The notes beneath the pieces were generated by a model. The model did no database searches. It saw only the letters and a list, made by a program, of their open reading frames with translations, and was not told the DNA's origin. Shown here piece by piece: positions 62,607-64,000 of a stretch of 64,000 bases of DNA; within the stretch, counting starts at the first letter, position 1, and each line of letters opens with the position of its first letter. Source of the stretch: Dyella sp. 2HG41-7 (lineage in GTDB: Bacteria > Pseudomonadota > Gammaproteobacteria > Xanthomonadales > Rhodanobacteraceae); contig NZ_JAJEJV010000004.1 in NCBI RefSeq assembly GCF_021390675.1, positions 1,178,001 through 1,242,000 of the forward strand, read 5' to 3'. The translations under genes and the position numbers were made by a program.

Positions 62607-63892
62607 GCGATGAATCCTTGATGTTCGGATGGAGTAGGGAGGTCGCCCAATGTCGCAAGTCGGGCTGGAAACAAGGGTGGACGATGGCCGCTGCGCGCAA
62701 AGCGACCGAGTTCGGCGAGCGCCGCGCCGCATACGCGTCCTTGGCAGGCGCCCATGCCGCAGCGCGTGGCGAGTTTGGCGCTGCGCGCGTCGGTGTAGTT
62801 GTTTAGTGTTTGCAGCGATACGTCTTCGCAGCGGCAGATCAAGGTGTCTGGCGTCGCCAGATTGCGGATGCGTGGATCGAGCGCGAAGTGCGTGCGCAGT
62901 GCGGTGGCGAAGGCGCGCGCGTGGCGGTGTTGCCGTTGCAACGATGCGTCGATCGTTGCGCCGGTTGCGGCCAAACCTGCGATACGGCCTTCCAACCATG
63001 CGGTGTCGCGTCCGCCGATGCCGCAAAGTTCGCCAGCCGCGTATACGTTGGCGATGCTGCTGCGTTGCATGGCGTCCACCGCGACATAGGGGTGCGCGCC
63101 TTCAAGCTTCAGCGCGCAACCGAGCATATGTGCGAGCTCCGTGTTTGGGATCAAGCCGTAGCCCACGGCGAGCTGATCGCACTCGATACGTTCAACGCCG
63201 TGCGGTCCGTCGACTTCAATCGTTTGCAGCGCGTCGTCGCCCATCGCGCGACGCACAGCGCATCCGTAGCGATACGGAACATCCGCCAATTGCGTGCGCA
63301 GAACGGCGGCTTGCACGGCTTTGCCAGGCCAGCGCCACAGCGTGCGCGCGAAATCGTGCACGGCTTTCGCGCCGGCTTGTTCGTAAATGCCCAGCACGCG
63401 CGCACCGTGTCGTTGCGCGGTTGCGGCGGCGGCCCAAAGCAGCGGACCGGCGCCGGCGATCACGACGCGACGTCCCGCAAGCGGCCAGCCTTGCTTCGCC
63501 AGCGCTTGCAAAGCGCCGGCGCCGGTGACGCCCGGCAACGTCCAGCCGGGGAATGGCAGTAGCAATTCGCGCGCGCCCGTCGCGAGGATCAATGCGTTAT
63601 ACGCGACGCGTCGCGCATTGTGCGTGTTCTGCAACAGGAGTTCGTCGCGCTCGGCGGCAATCACTTCAGTCTGCGGCATCCACGTCATGCTGGAATGCCG
63701 AAGCACGCGAGCAATGATGGATTGCGCGCGTCGAGGCCAGCCGTGTTCGCTGTCTTTGCGCCACACCTGACCGCCACCGTTTGCCTGCGCATCGATCCAG
63801 GCGACGCGTGCGCCGCGCGCCAGTGCTGCATCCGCTGCGGCTATGCCGGCCGGGCCGGCGCCGACGATGACAACGTCGTAGCGCTCAGTCAT
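62603..63892 (-). CDS. FAD-dependent oxidoreductase with BFD-type [2Fe-2S] domain (D-hydroxyproline dehydrogenase subunit, HcnB/OoxA-like)
   Basis: The 429-residue protein has an N-terminal FAD-binding motif (VVIVGAGPAGIAAADAAL), a second nucleotide-binding fold around VVIAGAGPLLWAAAATA (about 145-161) and a C-terminal BFD-like iron-sulfur domain (LICRCEDVS near 350, then GMGACQGRVCG). Proteins of this type form the large subunit of heteromeric dehydrogenases for D-hydroxyproline, opines and glycine/cyanide. It overlaps the small [2Fe-2S] subunit gene by eight bases, which fits a heteromer. A third subunit (the DAO-type flavoprotein) would be expected beyond the window. Confidence 0.87.
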   Translation of the reverse strand: MTERYDVVIVGAGPAGIAAADAALARGARVAWIDAQANGGGQVWRKDSEHGWPRRAQSIIARVLRHSSMTWMPQTEVIAAERDELLLQNTHNARRVAYNALILATGARELLLPFPGWTLPGVTGAGALQALAKQGWPLAGRRVVIAGAGPLLWAAAATAQRHGARVLGIYEQAGAKAVHDFARTLWRWPGKAVQAAVLRTQLADVPYRYGCAVRRAMGDDALQTIEVDGPHGVERIECDQLAVGYGLIPNTELAHMLGCALKLEGAHPYVAVDAMQRSSIANVYAAGELCGIGGRDTAWLEGRIAGLAATGATIDASLQRQHRHARAFATALRTHFALDPRIRNLATPDTLICRCEDVSLQTLNNYTDARSAKLATRCGMGACQGRVCGAALAELGRFARSGHRPPLFPARLATLGDLPTPSEHQGFIA

Positions 63893-64000
63893 CTGTCATC
63901 ACCTGCATCCCTTCTCGCACCGTCGCCATACACGCGCGTTGCTGAGCAATGCCGTCGATACGTACGCGGCATTCGAAACAAATACCCATGCCGCAAAACG
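63885..64000 (-). CDS. [2Fe-2S] ferredoxin-like small subunit, C-terminal fragment (cut by window edge)
   Basis: The last 37 codons are in the window. They read CGMGICFECRV, then ACMATVREGM: the Cys pattern and ACMATV block match the small [2Fe-2S] subunits (HcnA, SoxX-like) that partner HcnB/OoxA-type FAD proteins. The TGA overlaps the next start by eight bases. Electron transfer within the same dehydrogenase is the expected role. The N-terminus lies beyond 64000. Confidence 0.88.
   Translation of the reverse strand, partial: FCGMGICFECRVRIDGIAQQRACMATVREGMQVMTDD

Overview
The window reads as chromosomal DNA of a gammaproteobacterium of the Xanthomonadales/Lysobacterales, most like the Rhodanobacteraceae (Dyella, Rhodanobacter or Luteibacter relatives). 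This rests on the gene blocks pilB-pilC-pilD-coaE, miaB-phoH-ybeY-corC and petABC-sspAB, on the xanthomonad-style lytic transglycosylase and TonB receptor, and on high-GC codon use. It is inference from gene content, not from a marker gene. No CRISPR array, rRNA, phage or insertion sequence was seen; one tRNA gene (Asn) is present.

Region 1 (1-4.1 kb, minus strand) is the type IV pilus core: pilB, pilC, pilD and the start of coaE. Region 2 (4.3-26.1 kb) is a large glycan locus lying between pilB and the pilin genes. Five plus-strand genes (four glycosyltransferases and a methyltransferase) converge on a minus-strand run. That run holds gmd, fcl, a CDP-sugar block (rfbF, rfbG, an RfbC-like epimerase, a C-methyltransferase), an aminotransferase, a NeuD-like acyltransferase, a CmcI-like methyltransferase, a Wzx flippase, two glycosyltransferases and a second gmd-like gene. 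It is headed by two paralogous GT-C membrane proteins. Region 3 (26.1-27.3 kb) holds two type IV pilins, each preceded by a recognisable sigma-54 promoter. From the second pilin to the last sugar gene the run is unbroken and co-directional, so I infer a pilin-glycosylation or pilus-linked surface-glycan locus.

Region 4 (27.7-44.7 kb) is mostly housekeeping: an S9 peptidase, a CorA transporter, a DUF4105 protein, corC-ybeY-phoH-GNAT-miaB, an SLT transglycosylase, a DegS/AlgW-like protease, the cytochrome bc1 operon petABC, sspA/sspB, a DUF3301 protein and nadC. Region 5 (44.9-53.9 kb) has a large DUF1631 protein, a Trm112-like protein, purEK, sodB, grxD, an SDR, a MarC protein and a two-domain acyltransferase resembling the ornithine-lipid synthase OlsF. 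Region 6 (54.4-58.6 kb) has a TonB-dependent receptor, the nucleosidase ppnN and tRNA-Asn. Region 7 (58.6-64 kb, minus) fits a trans-4-hydroxyproline catabolic operon: [2Fe-2S] subunit, FAD subunit, DHDPS-family deaminase, semialdehyde dehydrogenase and an APC permease; it runs off the window edge.

Start sites were moved inward from the longest reading frame wherever a Shine-Dalgarno sequence, a stop-start overlap or family alignment argued for it. Family names come from motif recognition without database searches.
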